From assembly GCF_000313135.1 (NCBI RefSeq), contig NW_004457582.1, forward strand, positions 1 to 19,966: 19,966 bases of DNA, in the 5' to 3' direction. Position 1 is the stretch's first letter; every line of letters starts with the position of its first letter. The stretch is from Acanthamoeba castellanii str. Neff (taxonomy: Eukaryota; Discosea; Longamoebia; Acanthamoebidae). This document shows, piece after piece, positions 17,125-19,966 of the stretch. Below the pieces are notes generated by a model. It had not been told where the DNA came from and searched no databases. It saw nothing but the letters and a program-made list of their open reading frames with translations. The position numbers were made by a program, and so were the translations under genes.

Positions 17125-19404
17125 ATGATGCTCGATTTGTTGGATTTATTGGTGCGATGGATGGTCAGCGACAGCAACACAATTCTTTTCTCTCTATCTG
17201 CTGCAATTTTGGTCCCAATCGCTGTGGCCATGCGACGATTTCGAGCAATGGGGCTACGGGTCAGCTTCACTTTGTCCATCTACACCGCTTGCTTTCTTTT
17301 CTTCCTTCTTATCCTGCATCACAAGGCTCAATTCGCAACTGATTGGGCGAATCTCTTGCTCTACTCGATAATCTCGATCCTGCACGTCTTTGTCTACTTG
17401 TACCATCTGGCCTTCGGCTTCGCCTGGAACCTGCGCCCTGGCTTCATCTACACTGCAGGACTGCCCGGCTACTGCTTCTTCCTGGCTATCATGCTCTTCG
17501 TCCCTGGCTTCATCTTCGCACGTCTCTGTTCGCTCGTCATCGCTCTCGCTTCGAGCACTGGCCCCGGCGTGTGGGCAGTCGAGTCTCTTTGCTCTGCCCT
17601 ACCATCGCCTCTCACCGACGAGCTGGTTCTGGTGGCCCTCTTCTCGCTGCTGTTCACCTGGTCCATCATCTTCCACCAGGTACGCGACTCCTCCTCGTTC
17701 TACTCATCTCGGGCTCGTTGCCAGTCACCTCTGACGTCTCAGCTTCTCTCTCCTGTAGGCTGGGCTGCCAGCGCTCGAGCTGGTCGAGCTCAACATCGAC
17801 CACGCGCGCGTTCATCCCACACTCTGTCGCCTGCCCGTGCCCCACTACCCCTACAACGTACGCTGGCTCGCTTGTCAGTACTCGATAACGTTAACCTTTG
17901 CTCAGTTGCTTCTAGCTGACTGCTTGTTGTCATGACGTGTAGAGCGAGAAGCTGGAGAAGACAAAGCAGGGTTCACCCTCATCGCTCGGATCGGCAAAGA
18001 CCTTCACCGTGGGCCAGATCAGCGATCCGCACCTCGGCCTCTTCATGACGGCCGCACAGCTACGCAGCGTATGCGAGGAGGTGGTGGCCCTCAGTACGTC
18101 ACCACCACCACCACCACCACCACCACCACTACGCAGTCCTGTGTCGGCTTTTGAGCTCTTCTCTCATCGCGTGCAGAGCCCACTTTCGTGTTTCTGACGG
18201 GCGACTACTTCGCCGCCGAGGTACAGCGGGAGGCGTATGCTGGCCGACAGCTCAAATGGGCGCTGGAGCCCTTGGCTTCGGCCGACGGTCACGTCTTCGC
18301 CTGTCTCGGGGTACGACGGCGACTACCACTGCACTGTCGTATGGCCCTTACGACTACACTTTGCCCTGGCTCACACACACGACACACACGACACACACAC
18401 ACGACACACACACACACACACACATACACACGACACACACACACACATGTACACGTACATCATCATTTGCCAGAACCACGACTACGAGGGGCTGCCCTTG
18501 ATTCAAGCCACATTCAAGTCGCTCGGCATCCGGCTCCTGTGCGATGAAAGCGAAACGATCCAGGCGGGTACAATGCTGCTCGCCGCTTCTCAACCGTTAC
18601 CACCATCAGCCCGTCATAGTGTGCTCACCGCCCGGCGTAGACTTTGGTGCGGTGCAGGTCATCGGCACGCACTACGTCCTCGCGGAGAGGCGGAAGGCCG
18701 ACCACCTGCAAAAGATATGCGCCAAGTTCCCGGCCACCGTGGCCGCCCACAGCGAAGACCAGCACGACGGAGCCGATGACGAGCGCAACACCGAGGCGAC
18801 CGAGGGTGATGCCGCGGTCTCGACAACTCGGCTGATGCTCGTCCACGACCCCAAGGGGTTCGCCGCCGTGGACCCCGACGAGCGAGTCATCGCCTTTGCT
18901 GGTGCGTTGTGTGTCGTGCTTCACTGGAGCTCCAGACCACCCCCAATTCCTCACTCTTCACGGCGCACAGGCCACAACCACGGCGGCCAGATTGGCCTGG
19001 AGACGTTCGGCATTCGGTGGACCCTCCCCCGGGCCGTGTTTCCGGTTCTTCGATCCTTTTCAATGCTCCTTCCCGCCACCCCCACCCAAACACCACCTTT
19101 GCAAGCTGGCCTTCTGACCACGCGTCGGTGCGGCTTGCTGCGTGCAGAGCTTCACCGATCTGGGCTTGTGGACCAAGGGGAGAAATTACTGGTATGTCCA
19201 CAGGTAGGTCGACGCTCATCTTCACCATCCACATCACACCTCTTCTGTGGTTTGCACGCCTGGCCAGGTGGCGGTGGTGGTGGCCCATGGCTGACAGCAT
19301 TGGAAATGTGCTGCGTGGGCAGGGGGACCGGGCAGCACGCGTTCCCGTTTCGGTGGGGCGTGCAGCGGGAGAGGAGCCTGCTGAAGGTCACCATCTCCAA
19401 CTGA
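17125..19404 (+). CDS. Membrane-anchored calcineurin-like metallophosphoesterase (498 aa)
   Basis: Dinuclear-metal phosphoesterase with an N-terminal membrane domain; substrate unknown. Exons: 17125-17679, 17759-17857, 17943-18093, 18177-18310, 18474-18567, 18641-18901, 18971-19035, 19148-19203, 19323-19404; 1497 nt. Exon 1 encodes about five hydrophobic helices (for example TILFSLSAAILVPIAVAM and LYSIISILHVFVYLYHLAF). The catalytic domain has all the expected motifs in order: ISDPHLG (D246, H248), LTGDY (D278), CLGNHDYEG (N314, H315, D316), LMLVHDPKGF and GHNHGGQIG (H433, H435), where most relatives have GHTHGGQ. The C-terminus has LWTKGRNYWYVHRGTG, like bacterial YaeI-type enzymes. The start is the first of two adjacent ATGs. 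The donor of intron 7 (GTGTTT at 19036; GTTCTT at 19045 is an alternative) and the acceptor of intron 5 are the least certain. TMPPE- or YaeI-like is my best description. Confidence 0.86.
18101..18129 (+). repeat. (ACC)n microsatellite in phosphoesterase intron 3
   Basis: About nine ACC/CCA triplets immediately follow the donor GTACGTC of the intron 18094-18176. Confidence 0.9.
18371..18447 (+). repeat. (CA)n microsatellite with ACG interruptions in phosphoesterase intron 4
   Basis: CACACA tracts broken regularly by ACGACACA occupy about half of the 163-bp intron 18311-18473. This is the complementary dinucleotide to the GT tracts in the BOP1 introns, although both genes are on the same strand. 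Confidence 0.92.
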
Positions 19405-19440
19405 GAAGAGAGCAAACCCAGCTGACCGCTTTTCGTGTAC

Positions 19441-19460
19441 ATCCAATCCAATCCAATCCA
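19441..19460 (+). repeat. Four perfect copies of ATCCA in phosphoesterase 3' UTR
   Basis: ATCCA is repeated four times exactly, starting 36 nt after the stop codon and upstream of the AATAAA. Confidence 0.85.
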
Positions 19461-19495
19461 CCCTTTTCTATTTACTTGCTGCTCGCTCTCTTCGT

Positions 19496-19501
19496 AATAA
19501 A
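19496..19501 (+). terminator. Poly(A) signal of the metallophosphoesterase gene
   Basis: A perfect AATAAA lies 91 nt after the TGA at 19402-19404. Confidence 0.65.
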
Positions 19502-19572
19502 CCCCCTTACACGCCTTATGTTCGCCCTCACCCCCCACCATCAGGCCTCGCTCAACATACAAGAGTCTCCTC

Positions 19573-19615
19573 CTCATCATCATCATCATCATCGTCTTCA
19601 TCATCATTATCACCA
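19573..19615. repeat. Imperfect (ATC)n repeat between convergent genes
   Basis: CAT/ATC triplets with interruptions lie in the 260-bp spacer between the phosphoesterase stop and the aquaporin stop. I see no gene or AATAAA for the minus-strand gene in this spacer. Confidence 0.85.
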
Positions 19616-19664
19616 TGCACCAGCATGCTTCCCCCGTTGATCTCTTCTGTTTGTGAAGTGAAGC

Positions 19665-19966
19665 TCACCGCTCGGCGTCGTCTGTCTGCCCGTTGGCCAA
19701 GTCCTCGGGACCCGACCGCCCAACTCCTGCGTGGTACGTACGTATGTCCCCCCCCCAAGGCCCACGCACGATCAGCGCCGGCCCAAGGCGGTGGAGTTGA
19801 TGGCGGCTCAGGCTCGCAGCTCTCATTTGCGTACGAGCTAGGCCGGGGCGGGCGTACCGGTGGCTTTGTGCCAGGCGTAGGGGTGGACGTGGCAGCCCAG
19901 GGTGCCCGTCAGCAGCACAGCGATGACCGCGCCCAAGAGCGGACCCACGACATAGATCCACACCTG
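19665..19966 (-). CDS. Aquaporin / MIP-family channel, C-terminal end (partial, runs off right edge)
   Basis: Two exons are visible: 19966-19858 and 19726-19665, joined in phase 1 over a 131-bp intron (GTACGCC...CACGCAG). The first reads VWIYVVGPLLGAVIAVLLTG, the last transmembrane helix of aquaporins (typical WIYWVGPLLGA). A short cytoplasmic tail follows with an acidic end (TDDAER), stop TGA at 19667-19665. The CAG at 19966-19964 may be the end of an intron rather than Gln. The NPA motifs and pore filter lie outside the window, so water versus glycerol selectivity cannot be judged. Without splicing, the frame would stop at 19838, which would also be a plausible but shorter tail. Confidence 0.75.
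   Translation of the reverse strand, partial: GVDLCRGSALGRGHRCAADGHPGLPRPPLRLAQSHRYARPGLARTQMRAASLSRHQLHRLGPALIVRGPWGGDIRTYHAGVGRSGPEDLANGQTDDAER

Noticed and set aside
18621..18640. Alternative acceptor ATAG at about 18620 for phosphoesterase intron 5
   Set aside because: It keeps the frame but gives a 53-nt or shorter intron and inserts residues not expected before the FGAVQVIG strand. GTAG at 18637-18640 fits better.

Overview
The window looks like nuclear DNA of a free-living amoeba, most likely Acanthamoeba or a close relative. This is an inference from gene architecture, not from a database match. The DNA is GC-rich. Nearly every gene is cut by many short spliceosomal introns, roughly 55 in total and mostly 55-130 bp, often starting GTACG or GTGCG and ending in CAG. 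Codon third positions favour G/C, AATAAA signals follow several stop codons, and GT/CA microsatellites sit inside introns. All the longer proteins are eukaryotic families. I saw no bacterial operon, phage, CRISPR array, rRNA or tRNA.

Layout, left to right: (1) 127-816 (-), a small secreted Thr/His-rich protein whose C-terminal half is a tandem repeat with one Cys per unit, behind a TATA/CCAAT promoter. (2) 1189-2525 (-), BUD23, the 18S rRNA m7G methyltransferase, 6 exons, 285 aa. (3) 2865-5062 (+), a 12-TM MFS transporter resembling vesicular amine transporters (SLC18), 11 exons, 445 aa, divergent from BUD23. (4) 5634-7999 (+), an Rh-type ammonium/ammonia channel, 6 exons, 495 aa. (5) 8353-11655 (+), BOP1/Erb1, a WD40 ribosome-assembly factor, 10 exons, 757 aa. 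(6) 11865-15541 (+), an XRN-family 5'-3' exoribonuclease, 15 exons, about 784 aa. (7) 15602-16566 (-), an atypical short-chain dehydrogenase, 3 exons, 263 aa. (8) 17125-19404 (+), a membrane-anchored metallophosphoesterase, 9 exons, 498 aa. (9) 19665 to the right edge (-), the C-terminal end of an aquaporin.

Spliced models were built by hand. Donor and acceptor phases were made to match in every gene, and each complete CDS sums to a multiple of three. The least certain joins are MFS exon 8/9 (a GC donor), the last two XRN exons, and metallophosphoesterase introns 5 and 7.

Three neighbours touch RNA or ribosome metabolism: BUD23 (40S), BOP1 (60S) and XRN (rRNA trimming or mRNA decay, depending on its class). 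Three encode membrane transporters: MFS, Rh and aquaporin. These look like ordinary housekeeping neighbours; nothing in the sequence proves co-regulation. I did not find a convincing new multi-gene system. The most unusual items are the Cys-punctuated repeat protein, the SDR lacking the expected YxxxK, the compact XRN with intact acidic residues, the five-TM phosphoesterase, and structured or repetitive introns in the Rh, BOP1 and XRN genes.
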